From Paeniglutamicibacter terrestris (GTDB taxonomy: Bacteria > Actinomycetota > Actinomycetes > Actinomycetales > Micrococcaceae): DNA of 64,000 bases. The notes under the pieces were generated by a model, which was given only the letters and a program-made list of their open reading frames with translations, was not told where the DNA came from and searched no databases. The stretch lies in contig NZ_JAAWVT010000004.1 of the NCBI RefSeq assembly GCF_012271785.1, forward strand, positions 62,001-126,000. The letters are read 5' to 3'. The first letter of the stretch is position 1; every line of letters begins with the position of its first letter. This document shows positions 56,601 through 64,000 of the stretch, in pieces. Position numbers and translations under genes: made by a program.

Positions 56601-58040
56601 ATGATTCGCAAGTTGACTGACGCTGAGCGTGTGATTTTCAATCGCCTGTATGGCCGGATTGGTCAGAAAAAGCAGCGCAACCGCTTGAAGCATGACTACA
56701 TTGCGATGCAGGCTAAATTCCAGCGCATTTCGTATTCCATCCCCGAAGAGATGTATCGCCTGGCGGTGCCGTTGGGCTGGGCGCACAAGGCTGTGTATGT
56801 GCCTTCGTCTCGTATCAACCCGGAAGATTTCACGATTCCGGGCGGCTCTACCCTGCTTGATGATTTGGATGGCGTCTATTTTGAGTCGCATGTGCGCGAG
56901 CTTGAAATGCTCGCCACGGAGTCGGCGCTTGGTCAGTCGTGTTCTTTCATTTTCGTGACGCCTGGGGAGACTGCGAAGGGTGAGCCGCGGGTCATTGTGG
57001 CTGTGCGTGATGCTACGGAGGCTACTGCGGATATTGATTCGCGTACAGGTCGTGTGGTGTCCGCCCTTGAGCTAGTGGAGCCTAAAAAGTCTCTTCTCTA
57101 TCTGAATACGGGCCTCACGTTGGATATTCAGCAAGCGCCGTCCGGTGATTGGGTCGTCGTGGAGGAATACAAGGCTGTCGTCGGTCGTGTGATGTGCACG
57201 CCTTACGTGTGGGGTCGTACGTTGCAGCGCCCGCTTGGTTCATCTCGTGTGTCGCGTACTGTCATGGGCTTGATTGACCGGATGGTGCTGGGCATGTTGC
57301 GGCAGGATGTGGCGTCGGACTTCTACGCGGCCCCACTGGTCGCGCTGATGGACGCCGACGAATCTATGTTCCTCGACTCGCGGGGCAATCGCATCAATCC
57401 GTTGAAGGCGATGATGGGTAGCCTTTTGGGCATTCCGGGCTATCGGGATGAAGAGACCGGCGATATGCGCGTGCCAAAGATGCAGCAGCTTACGCAGGCA
57501 TCCTTCCAGCCGTTCACGGAATCCAATCGTGACATCGCCGCCGCTTTCCATGCAGCTACCGATATTCCTATGGGTCAGCTTGGTGTCGTGCAGGATAACC
57601 CGTCTTCGGCTGAGGCTATCCGCGCTTCTGAGCATGGTTTGGTGTCTTTGGTTCAGCATCAATTGCTTTTCTTTGAGCGGATGCGGCTGGACTTGGCGCG
57701 CAACATTTTGTCAGTTTTCCACGGTGGCGAGACGCCCGCGATGTTGGCTGATATTCGGAAGATGCGGGCGAACTTTGGGGATCCAGCGAATACGACTAGT
57801 TCACAGCTTGCCGACAGTGGTCAAAAGTTCGTGACCGCTCATCCGGAGTTGGCGGGGTCGCGTTTGGCGTGGCGTAGGTCTGGGTTGACTGAGAAGGAAA
57901 TGACTGAGGCTGAGGCGCATGTCGCTAAAACGCAGAGTCGTTCATTGATTGAGTTGGCTCTTGAATCGAAGCGTGCGCGAGCTGCGGATGTGCCACCGGG
58001 TACGTCTAATGCGGCTGTTGAGTCGCCCGCAACTGAGTAG
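56601..58040 (+). CDS. Portal protein
   Basis: 479 residues from ATG 56601 (TAGGGGG ribosome site at the TerL stop). LGSSRVSRTVMGLIDRMVLG, FYAAPLVALMDADESMF, IPMGQLGVVQDNPSSAEAIR and ASEHGLVSLVQHQLLFFERM are hallmarks of the SPP1-gp6-like portal group. The dodecameric portal forms the DNA channel at one head vertex. Position directly after TerL agrees. Confidence 0.9.
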   Translation: MIRKLTDAERVIFNRLYGRIGQKKQRNRLKHDYIAMQAKFQRISYSIPEEMYRLAVPLGWAHKAVYVPSSRINPEDFTIPGGSTLLDDLDGVYFESHVRELEMLATESALGQSCSFIFVTPGETAKGEPRVIVAVRDATEATADIDSRTGRVVSALELVEPKKSLLYLNTGLTLDIQQAPSGDWVVVEEYKAVVGRVMCTPYVWGRTLQRPLGSSRVSRTVMGLIDRMVLGMLRQDVASDFYAAPLVALMDADESMFLDSRGNRINPLKAMMGSLLGIPGYRDEETGDMRVPKMQQLTQASFQPFTESNRDIAAAFHAATDIPMGQLGVVQDNPSSAEAIRASEHGLVSLVQHQLLFFERMRLDLARNILSVFHGGETPAMLADIRKMRANFGDPANTTSSQLADSGQKFVTAHPELAGSRLAWRRSGLTEKEMTEAEAHVAKTQSRSLIELALESKRARAADVPPGTSNAAVESPATE

Positions 58041-58048
58041 GGGGCGTC

Positions 58049-58804
58049 GTGGCTAGTGCTCGCGAATTGGCGCAATTGCGTGATGCCCAGGCTGAGGTCG
58101 TGTCAATGGTGCAAGACCTGCTGGACAGCATGTTTTGGTCTATGACGATGACGGATCCGGCGCGGGTGCGTGATGCGCTACTGGAATTCGTGCCGTTGCT
58201 GGTGGATCAGTACGGGTCGATGTCGGCGCAGATTGCCGCCGAATGGTACGACGATGTGGTGGGCGGGTCGCGGGCTGCTGTGGCCGCGCCCGCCGTCTAT
58301 CCCGTGGGCGTTACTGACGCGAAGGTGCGTTTCTTTGCGGGGCACCTATTTGGCGATACCGCGGCCCCGGATCTGGCTTTGGCTGGTATCAGTCAGGCGC
58401 TCGGAAAGTATGTTCGGCAGTCGGGCCGGAACACCATCATCTCGAATGCGGAGGCTTTCGGGCAGCGGTGGGCGCGGGTGCCGAAGGGCGCTAAGACGTG
58501 CGCTTTCTGCCTGATGCTGGCAAGCCGTTCGATGGGTTGGCTCTATGAGTCGGCGCAGTCCGCTGGTGACAAGCGGCAAGGCGGCGAGGAATATCACGGC
58601 GATTGCAATTGTGAGGCCGTGGTGGTCAACACGATCGGCGATTATCCCGAAGGCAGTATCGACCCTCAAGGTGCCTACTCGATGTATCGGGAAGCTTGGA
58701 AGGCCGCGGGCGGCTCGGGGTCTTCGGGCAGCGAGGTCACTTATCAGATGCGCCGCCTATTCCCCGACTTGCTCACCGATGGCGTCATTGAGCACATCCA
58801 CTAA
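58049..58804 (+). CDS. MuF-like minor capsid protein
   Basis: 251 residues from GTG 58049. The C-terminal half carries RVPKGAKTCAFCLMLASRSM and EEYHGDCNCEAVVV, the CxxC...HxxCxC metal site of actinophage MuF-type minor head proteins. The first 110 residues are helical. Injected or internal head protein is likely. A strong terminator follows. Confidence 0.8.
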   Translation: MASARELAQLRDAQAEVVSMVQDLLDSMFWSMTMTDPARVRDALLEFVPLLVDQYGSMSAQIAAEWYDDVVGGSRAAVAAPAVYPVGVTDAKVRFFAGHLFGDTAAPDLALAGISQALGKYVRQSGRNTIISNAEAFGQRWARVPKGAKTCAFCLMLASRSMGWLYESAQSAGDKRQGGEEYHGDCNCEAVVVNTIGDYPEGSIDPQGAYSMYREAWKAAGGSGSSGSEVTYQMRRLFPDLLTDGVIEHIH

Positions 58805-58825
58805 TTCCACACATCACTAATTCTT

Positions 58826-58854
58826 ACCCGTGCCGAGTCGGCGCGGGTTTTTTT
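58826..58854 (+). terminator. Intrinsic terminator, recurrent element copy 6
   Basis: ACCCGTGCC/GGCGCGGGT stem, loop GAGTC, then seven T and GTACCCC. Confidence 0.85.
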
Positions 58855-58923
58855 GTACCCCCTGCACGCTCGGTGCGCGCGGGGTTTTGCCGCGCGATGC
58901 GGCTTATCAATTGGAGGTTGGTT

Positions 58924-59565
58924 ATGGCTTTGAAGCCACGCGTATTTAGCGAACCGATGCCGCCGTATATGTCAGCGATTGGCATGAAGTGGGCACGATT
59001 CGTAGACGATCCTTCCGGTGGTGCTGGCGGTAACGGAGCGCCTGCCGGGGATGCTGGAGCGGCTGGGGCGGCGGGCGGAAATGCCGACGATACAGACCTA
59101 GACAAGATCGAGGGTCTGGGCGACGCCGGAAAGAACGCCATCAAGGGCGAGCGTGCTAAAGCTCGCGAAGCCGAAGCCCGCGCAAACGCGCAGGCCGCGG
59201 AGAGCGCCCGGCTCAAGGCAATCGTGGACGCAGCCGAAGAGGCCAAGCTTTCCGATTTGGAAAAGGCGCAGAAAGTCACGGATGACACCAAGGCCGAAAA
59301 TGCCCGACTTGCCACCGAGAATATGCGGCTCACCGCTCTGGCGACACATTCCGTCTCCAAAGAAAACCAAGATCTTGTCGTCGGTACGGATGCAGCGAGT
59401 TTCCTCGCATCCGCTGAGCGAATCAGCAAGCTCGAAGCCGCAGCAGCAGGCAAGACGAAAACACAGGAGGTCGTGCCGGGATCTGGCACGGGCCTAGGGG
59501 TAGTCATTTCGGCTCGCGATGCCGGGCTTGACCAGGCGCGCAAGCGCGGATTCATCACCGAATAA
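58924..59565 (+). CDS. Scaffolding protein
   Basis: 213 residues from ATG 58924 (GGAGG at 58914-58918). A Gly/Ala-rich linker (about residues 33-60) leads to a long charged coiled coil (ARANAQAAESARLKAIVDAA; KAENARLATENMRLTALATH) as in siphovirus scaffolds. It precedes decoration and capsid genes as usual. Confidence 0.85.
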   Translation: MALKPRVFSEPMPPYMSAIGMKWARFVDDPSGGAGGNGAPAGDAGAAGAAGGNADDTDLDKIEGLGDAGKNAIKGERAKAREAEARANAQAAESARLKAIVDAAEEAKLSDLEKAQKVTDDTKAENARLATENMRLTALATHSVSKENQDLVVGTDAASFLASAERISKLEAAAAGKTKTQEVVPGSGTGLGVVISARDAGLDQARKRGFITE

Positions 59566-59591
59566 ATTTCACAAAGCTTAGGAGCTTACTC

Positions 59592-59975
59592 ATGGATATT
59601 GGAGTTACCCAGAACGCACGTCAGGTGGAAAACCTTTCGTGGCGGCACCAGGACGGCGGATACGATGCGGAATCGATCACGCTCGACATCTCGGCTTTCA
59701 CTGCCGGAACGCACTACCCGAATGGTTACGTTCGGTCCGGCACCCCGCTGGGAAAGATCACCGCGACCGGCCTCTTCGGCCCATACGATAACGCCGCTTC
59801 CGATGGACGCGAAGTTTGCGCTGGCGTGCTTGCGGCGTTCACGCCCGTACCTGCTGGGGGCCGGGACGCGGGCGCGGCACTCTTCTTCGCTGGCGTTATC
59901 AAGGCGTCCAAGCTGCCAATCACTATCGACACCGCGGGCAAGGCTGACCTTGCCGCGTGGATCCGATTCGTCTAG
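59592..59975 (+). CDS. Head decoration protein
   Basis: 127 residues, beta-rich. YVRSGTPLGKITATGLFGPY and DGREVCAGVLAAFTPVPAGG are typical of lambda gpD-like decoration proteins of actinophages. It would cap capsid trimers and stabilise the filled head. Confidence 0.85.
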   Translation: MDIGVTQNARQVENLSWRHQDGGYDAESITLDISAFTAGTHYPNGYVRSGTPLGKITATGLFGPYDNAASDGREVCAGVLAAFTPVPAGGRDAGAALFFAGVIKASKLPITIDTAGKADLAAWIRFV

Positions 59976-59989
59976 GAAGGGCCTGACTA

Positions 59990-61033
59990 ATGGCTATTGT
60001 TTTTGACGGGGATGTCACACCTGACGCCCTAACCGCTTTTGTCCGGTCCGTTCCGACGCCGGCGAACTATGTGCTGGATCAGCTTCTGCCGAACCGCACC
60101 TTCACCAAGAATCAGATCGATTTCTCGGAGCTGACTCGCACCAACCGTGCCGCGAAGTTCCGCGCCTATGACGGTTCTATCGTGCCGACCAAGCGCGATA
60201 CGCTGACCAGCTCTACGGTCAAGCTGCCGCCGCTGTCTTCGATGAACGGCGTTGGCGAGCGTGAGCGTTTGGAGCTGGAGCATGCCCGTCAGGGTGGAAG
60301 CTCCAATTCCGCGCTGATCGATCAGATCTACGACGATGCCACCCTCTTGACTGGTGAAATCCTCACCCGTATGGAGCTGGCTCGCGGCGATGTCCTGGCA
60401 GACGGAAAGTTCACCCTGGCCGGCGAGAACGGGTTGACCTTGGAAGCCGATTTCGGCGTTCCGTCCAACCACCTTGTTACCACCGCCGCGGCTTGGTCCA
60501 CCCCGGCTACCGCGAAGATCATCGAGGATCTGACTACTTGGGTCAGTACCTATGTGGTCACGAATGGTCAGCGCCCCGGCGGCATGGCAATCTCGGACAA
60601 GGTTCTGGGCTACATGCTGCGGAATGCTGAAATCCGCTCACTGGCCGCTTCGCTTTCCGGTGCGCCGAGCTTGGTTACGCGCCCGGCTTTGGATGCGGTT
60701 CTGGACGCTTTCAGCCTGCCGCCGATCAAGTGGGTCTATGACACTCGTGTCGATGTGGACGATGTTGATACTCGCGTTCTTCCTGAGAACGCGGTCATCT
60801 TCACGCCTGCCAATCCGAGCGACCTCGGCTACACCGCGTGGGGCGTTTCTGCGACCGCGCTGGAGCTGGTGAATTCGGCCAAGGTCGATTTCGCGTTCTC
60901 GGAAGCACCGGGCATTGTCGGCGTAGTTGACAAGAGCGCACACCCCCCGTACCGCGAAAACACCTTCGTTGATGCGGTAGGCATGCCGGTCCTGACTAAC
61001 CCCAAGCTGCTCTTCGTGGGCCGCGCTTACTAG
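59990..61033 (+). CDS. Major capsid protein (gpE family)
   Basis: 347 residues. PTPANYVLDQLLPNRTFTKN, an extended arm, ERERLELEHARQGGS, LTTWVSTYVVTNGQRPGGMA and FSEAPGIVGVVDKSAHPPYR match phage capsid family E (HK97 fold). Follows the decoration gene by 14 bases. A GC-rich hairpin (61048-61075) without U-tract follows the stop. Confidence 0.92.
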   Translation: MAIVFDGDVTPDALTAFVRSVPTPANYVLDQLLPNRTFTKNQIDFSELTRTNRAAKFRAYDGSIVPTKRDTLTSSTVKLPPLSSMNGVGERERLELEHARQGGSSNSALIDQIYDDATLLTGEILTRMELARGDVLADGKFTLAGENGLTLEADFGVPSNHLVTTAAAWSTPATAKIIEDLTTWVSTYVVTNGQRPGGMAISDKVLGYMLRNAEIRSLAASLSGAPSLVTRPALDAVLDAFSLPPIKWVYDTRVDVDDVDTRVLPENAVIFTPANPSDLGYTAWGVSATALELVNSAKVDFAFSEAPGIVGVVDKSAHPPYRENTFVDAVGMPVLTNPKLLFVGRAY

Positions 61034-61047
61034 CAGTAGCCATGCTC

Positions 61048-61075
61048 GGGCGGGGCGCATTCTCGCGCCCCGCCC
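61048..61075 (+). terminator. GC-rich hairpin after the capsid gene
   Basis: GGGCGGGGCGC/GCGCCCCGCCC perfect 11-base stem with loop ATTCTC. No U-tract; it may stabilise the abundant capsid message or attenuate read-through. Confidence 0.55.
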
Positions 61076-61099
61076 CAGCGGTTCCCCCAGGAGGATACT

Positions 61100-61438
61100 T
61101 TGCCTAAATTTACAGCTCGCGTTGCCGTTCATCATGATGACGGTGACCATACGTGGTTCAATCCGGGCGACAATGTGCCCGATTGGGCAATTGGCCTGGT
61201 CGGCGACCACTGCATCGAAGGTGCCCGTTCGGATATTGAGGCTGAATCTACGGCTGAATCGGACGCTGAATCGGAGGGTATGCCGCCGCGGCCTGCCGCT
61301 GGTGATGCGTCTAAAGATGCCCCAAAGATCGAAGCGCCCGCGCGTGCACTGAACTTCACGGGTGCTCCTGATGCACCCAAGGCCCGGCGTGGGAAGGCTA
61401 CCGCAGCCAAGCCCGCTACGGCTAAGCCTGCCGAGTAG
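61100..61438 (+). CDS. Hypothetical head protein
   Basis: 112 residues from TTG 61100 after AGGAGG. Beta start (HHDDGDHTWFNPGDNVPDWA), then an acidic Ser/Glu repeat and an Ala/Lys-rich tail. The position between capsid and connector genes is often held by such proteins. Function unknown. Confidence 0.65.
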   Translation: MPKFTARVAVHHDDGDHTWFNPGDNVPDWAIGLVGDHCIEGARSDIEAESTAESDAESEGMPPRPAAGDASKDAPKIEAPARALNFTGAPDAPKARRGKATAAKPATAKPAE

Positions 61439-61446
61439 GGGCGCTC

Positions 61447-61830
61447 ATGGCTGAGCCATTGGCGACCCTTGCGCAGTACGTCGAGCGTCACGGTGAAGTC
61501 CTAGAGGCCGACACCGCGGACGTGGAATCGAAGCTAGGGCAGGCGTCGCGGAAAGTGCGGAATCAGTTTCGTACCCTCGACGCGCGCATGGCTTCCGACG
61601 AACTAGATCCGGAACTTGTTGCGGATGTGGTGTGCCGGATGGTCAATCGTGCTTTGGAGGCACCGAAAGAGCTACAGGACGTTACGAATGCCAGCATGAC
61701 CGCGGGAATGTTCACGCAGAATCTGACCTTCGCGCGTACTGATGGCCGTGTGTATCTGGGCAAGGATGACCGCCGCGACCTCGCCCCCCCGCGCGGGGGA
61801 ATGTTCACGGCTCCAATGTACGGGGGTTGA
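61447..61830 (+). CDS. Head-tail connector (Gp15/Gp19-like adaptor)
   Basis: 127 residues from ATG 61447 (TAGGGG ribosome site). VESKLGQASRKVRNQFRTLD, ELVADVVCRMVNRALE and QNLTFARTDGRVYLGKDD follow the helical adaptor family that sits below the portal. Position agrees. Confidence 0.75.
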   Translation: MAEPLATLAQYVERHGEVLEADTADVESKLGQASRKVRNQFRTLDARMASDELDPELVADVVCRMVNRALEAPKELQDVTNASMTAGMFTQNLTFARTDGRVYLGKDDRRDLAPPRGGMFTAPMYGG

Positions 61831-61835
61831 GGTGG

Positions 61836-62186
61836 ATGAAATTTCTTGTTCAAGCGAATCAGCCCATTGGTCATCGTGCCTTTGTTGAGGGTTCGGTCGA
61901 TACGCAGAATAACCCGATTGAGACTTGGGCGGCTGCTGTGCCGCGGATGGTTTTCGGTTGGGGTCCACCGGCACCGGAGGACGAAATTAGGAATGACCGT
62001 GACGTGATCATTGAATCTCAGATGGTGCTTTCACCGGATGCGGATTGGCTGGATCCACGCGATCGTATCGTGCTGGCCGGCGTCGAGTACGAGGTGCACG
62101 GGGGGCCGCGTGATTTCACGCATGGGCCGTTCAATTTCGCGCCTGGCTATGCAATCCAAGTGAAGAGGGCGGTGGACATTGGCTAA
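61836..62186 (+). CDS. Head closure protein
   Basis: 116 residues from ATG 61836 after GAGGTGG (TTG 61827 is an alternative). VLSPDADWLDPRDRIVLAGV then EYEVHGGPRDFTHGPF is the beta-sandwich pattern of siphovirus head-completion proteins. Neck component by position. Confidence 0.7.
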   Translation: MKFLVQANQPIGHRAFVEGSVDTQNNPIETWAAAVPRMVFGWGPPAPEDEIRNDRDVIIESQMVLSPDADWLDPRDRIVLAGVEYEVHGGPRDFTHGPFNFAPGYAIQVKRAVDIG

Positions 62187-62523
62187 GGTTCCTAAGTTTG
62201 TTTGGAAGCGAGATTTTATGATGAATCTGCGCACCTCGCCTATGGTCTTCGATGAGTTGAAGCGTCAGGGCGAACGTATCGCAAACAGCGCAGGGCCGGG
62301 GCATAAGGTCACGGCAATGGTCACGCGTGGCAGTCGCGCTAAGTCGCGTGCACGCGTGCAGGTTTCCGCGAGCACGCCCGAAGCTCGCCGCGCGAACTTT
62401 GAGCAGAATGTTTTGCTCAAGGCGCTTGGTGGCAGTGACTACACCGTGTACCGCTCGAAGCAGGGGCGCACAAGCCTGATTTCAAACAAGCAGGCGAACA
62501 ACTACCGGAGTCGTAGTGGGTAA
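62179..62523 (+). CDS. Neck protein (HK97 gp10-like)
   Basis: 114 residues from TTG 62179. MVFDELKRQGERIANSAGPG and the basic beta segment MVTRGSRAKSRARVQVSAST fit the minor tail/neck proteins that sit before the tail terminator. Overlaps both neighbours. Confidence 0.65.
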   Translation: MAKVPKFVWKRDFMMNLRTSPMVFDELKRQGERIANSAGPGHKVTAMVTRGSRAKSRARVQVSASTPEARRANFEQNVLLKALGGSDYTVYRSKQGRTSLISNKQANNYRSRSG

Positions 62524-62896
62524 CCGCATGGTGCGGCAAGACGTAGAGGGCATCGTCGCGATGTACCTCACGTCGAAGCTGGGTGGGGTGCAGGCGCGCA
62601 CTAATCGCACCAGTGCCGCGCGCGAGGTGACCATTGAGCGCATCGGCGGAACAAAGCGCAACGTCATGCACGAGCGGGTATTTCTAGCCGTGCAGGCGTG
62701 GGATACGGGGTCTAAGACGGGCGCTTTCGACCTTGCCGCGGATGCGGTGTCTTGGCTTGAGCAGATGACCGAGACGGGCGCGTGGATCGGAAACGAAGAT
62801 GAAGTCTCATCGATCATCTGGTTCCCCGATCCGATCACGCACGCGCCCCGATACCAATTCACTGTGCACATCATGAGCGGAGGGATCCCAGCATGA
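62516..62896 (+). CDS. Tail terminator protein
   Basis: 126 residues from GTG 62516. VFLAVQAWDTGSKTGAFDLA and DAVSWLEQMTETGAW with IIWFPDPITHAPRYQFTVHI give the alpha/beta order of siphovirus tail terminators, which cap the tail tube. Precedes the tail tube gene. Confidence 0.75.
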   Translation: MGNRMVRQDVEGIVAMYLTSKLGGVQARTNRTSAAREVTIERIGGTKRNVMHERVFLAVQAWDTGSKTGAFDLAADAVSWLEQMTETGAWIGNEDEVSSIIWFPDPITHAPRYQFTVHIMSGGIPA

Positions 62897-63069
62897 ACCA
62901 AGTAACCACGCTTTACCATCCGACCATTGTAGGTCTCAAGCAGGTAATCGGCGGTGATATTTCGGAATGGCTAAATGCCGGGTGGCTGACAAGTTCACCG
63001 GGCGCGGGTGATGGTTTTCCGACGCCGAGCGATTCGGCACTCATGAAGTTCAAGGCGGTAGGCGAATAG
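62893..63069 (+). CDS. Small phage protein (58 residues)
   Basis: ATG 62893 overlaps the previous stop (ATGA). VGLKQVIGGDISEWLNAGWL then TPSDSALMKFKAVGE. A compact protein between tail terminator and tube genes. The final codons form the left arm of a terminator. Function unknown. Confidence 0.6.
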   Translation: MNQVTTLYHPTIVGLKQVIGGDISEWLNAGWLTSSPGAGDGFPTPSDSALMKFKAVGE

Positions 63070-63088
63070 CCTGCCGCCTTTCTTGTAC
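63052..63088 (+). terminator. Intrinsic terminator, recurrent element copy 7
   Basis: A 12-base stem AAGGCGGTAGGC with its complement (63069-63080), then TTTCTTGTACCTAAAACG. The stop codon lies in the loop. Confidence 0.8.
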
Positions 63089-63110
63089 CTAAAACGAATG
63101 CGAGGCCCAA

Positions 63111-63704
63111 ATGGGTAATGCACTAAATGTCCAGGTCGGTAAGCCGAAGGCTACCGGCGCGATTTTCAAGGCACCGCTCGGAACTGCGCTGCCGGTCAAC
63201 GAAACCACGGCGCTGGCTGCGGCTTACGTCGATCACGGTTACGCGTCTTCGGAAGGTCTGACGAAGGCCATTACCAAGGCTTTTACCGAAATCAAGGAAT
63301 GGGGCGGTAAGACCGTTCTGCGTCCGCAGACTGAGGTCGGCGTGAATATCAACTTCAAGCTTATCGAGGTTGTGGGCGTCACCGGTGGCGTGGTTGCCAA
63401 GACCGTATTCGGCGCTAGTGCCGTCACGGTCACCCCGGCAACGTCTTCGACCGGTACGAAGATTGCCCTTGCCTACAAGGGTGATGAGCTTCCGAATGGC
63501 GTGTGGGCCTTCGACATGGTGAACCCGTCCACCAACGCATTGCGCCGCGTGATCGCAGCCAATGCGCAGGTCACCAACGAGGACTTCACCCAGACGTATT
63601 CGGGCGAATCTGCCATTGAGATTCCGGTGCAGCTTACCTGCTTCCCGGATGCGCTCGGGAACTTCTTCTACGAGTATTCAGACGATGGAATTTTCAGCGT
63701 CTAG
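63111..63704 (+). CDS. Major tail (tube) protein
   Basis: 197 residues from ATG 63111. GNALNVQVGKPKATGAIFKA, AAYVDHGYASSEGLTKAITK and ITKAFTEIKEWGGKTVLRPQ are typical of actinophage tail-tube proteins, and IPVQLTCFPDALGNFFYEYS closes the beta barrel. Flanked by terminators on both sides, so it is probably made at high level on its own. Confidence 0.88.
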   Translation: MGNALNVQVGKPKATGAIFKAPLGTALPVNETTALAAAYVDHGYASSEGLTKAITKAFTEIKEWGGKTVLRPQTEVGVNINFKLIEVVGVTGGVVAKTVFGASAVTVTPATSSTGTKIALAYKGDELPNGVWAFDMVNPSTNALRRVIAANAQVTNEDFTQTYSGESAIEIPVQLTCFPDALGNFFYEYSDDGIFSV

Positions 63705-63711
63705 CTAGACC

Positions 63712-63757
63712 AGGTGGGGCGCGCTGCTGGTGTGCCCGCGCCCCACCTTTCTTTTCC
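63712..63757 (+). terminator. Terminator after the tail tube gene
   Basis: AGGTGGGGCGCG/CGCGCCCCACCT stem (63712-63723 with 63737-63748), then TTTCTTTTCCCCC. Related in position to the recurrent elements but without the CCC-AAA motif. Confidence 0.8.
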
Positions 63758-63795
63758 CCCGCACACCACACACCCCTAAACATGGAGGCACACCA

Positions 63796-64000
63796 ATGAC
63801 CACCACACGAGCAACCACCGCAAAGACCAGCACCAAGACTCCCGCGAAGACTGCCGCACGTAAGGCACCGCAGGACCGCAAGCCCAAGCAGGATGAGGCA
63901 CCGGCACAGGTCACCATCACGGTTGATGGCTTCGAGGTGACCTTGGATGCCGACAAGCTGGACGACTACGACCTGATGGAAAACATCGCCCGCGTCGATG
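63796..64000 (+). CDS. Tail assembly chaperone, cut by the window end
   Basis: ATG 63796 with GGAGG (63784-63788). The first 68 residues are visible: a Thr/Lys/Ala-rich leader, then VTITVDGFEVTLDADKLDDY and DLMENIARVD. This start and the place after the tube gene are typical of the gpG-like chaperone, which is usually extended by a -1 frameshift. The slip site lies outside the window. Confidence 0.7.
   Translation, partial: MTTTRATTAKTSTKTPAKTAARKAPQDRKPKQDEAPAQVTITVDGFEVTLDADKLDDYDLMENIARVD

Larger units (their letters stand above)
29355..64000. mobile_element. Integrated siphovirus-like prophage (left part)
   Basis: From the att fragment to the window end all genes are phage-like: divergent repressor and HTH protein, dozens of small overlapping early genes, recombination and replication functions, a tRNA, then packaging, head and tail genes in standard order. 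The element continues past the right edge: tape measure, minor tail, lysis and integrase genes are not in view. No frameshift or disrupted structural gene is apparent, so it may be intact. Confidence 0.9.

Noticed and set aside
1-64000. CRISPR arrays, retrons, diversity-generating retroelements, transposases
   Set aside because: I looked for regular repeat-spacer spacing, reverse transcriptase motifs, template/variable repeats and transposase genes and saw none.

Overview
The window joins two kinds of DNA: about 29 kb of chromosome from a high-GC actinobacterium, then the left part of an integrated tailed phage that runs off the right edge. Gene content (isocitrate lyase and malate synthase side by side, CycA behind a tandem glycine riboswitch, LytR C-terminal protein, many MFS and APC transporters) and protein style suggest a Micrococcaceae member such as Arthrobacter, Glutamicibacter or Paeniglutamicibacter. 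The genus is inferred, not shown.

Chromosome, 1-29.3 kb. A metallophosphatase (cut by the window start), a shikimate-dehydrogenase-like enzyme and a divergent AraC regulator / alcohol dehydrogenase / aldehyde dehydrogenase cassette for (aryl) alcohol oxidation. Next come a GntR-regulated pair of CynX/NimT-type transporters with a clear palindromic operator, a luciferase-like flavin oxidoreductase, a PH-domain protein, the riboswitch-controlled glycine/D-alanine permease, a thymidylate-kinase-like protein and the glyoxylate shunt (aceA, aceB). Then follow an MFS transporter, a DUF1275 protein, a second amino-acid permease, a FrnE-type DsbA protein, a LytR-C protein, a 2-oxoglutarate oxygenase, and a histidine kinase / Hpt-like / response regulator set.

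Prophage, about 29.36 kb to beyond 64 kb. The left boundary is a 3'-terminal fragment of a tRNA-Ser gene (minus strand) followed by that tRNA's own terminator, the expected footprint of integration into a tRNA 3' end. No integrase is visible here, so it should lie towards the right end. Order: a divergent XRE repressor and small HTH protein around an operator region; a structured gene-free RNA region with a tRNA-like 3' end; about 45 small, mostly overlapping early genes. These include a recombination module (SMC/RecF-like ATPase, RecE-type exonuclease, Sak4-like ATPase), NrdH-like redoxin, dATP/dGTP diphosphohydrolase-domain protein, replisome-organizer-like protein beside a possible origin, Holliday-junction-resolvase-like and MmcB-like nucleases, and many small CxxC proteins. 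A second large gene-free structured region carries a tRNA-Trp gene. Late genes follow in standard siphovirus order: HNH endonuclease, Prim-Pol-like protein, two small terminase-like proteins, TerS, TerL, portal, MuF-like protein, scaffold, decoration, major capsid, connectors, tail terminator, major tail protein and the start of a tail assembly chaperone.

The most unusual elements are the two large structured RNA regions of the prophage, the two tandem proteins that resemble the ATPase core of the adjacent TerL without its P-loop, and a recurrent terminator-plus-CCC(G/A)AAA intergenic element. I read all structures by eye; no folding or database search was run.
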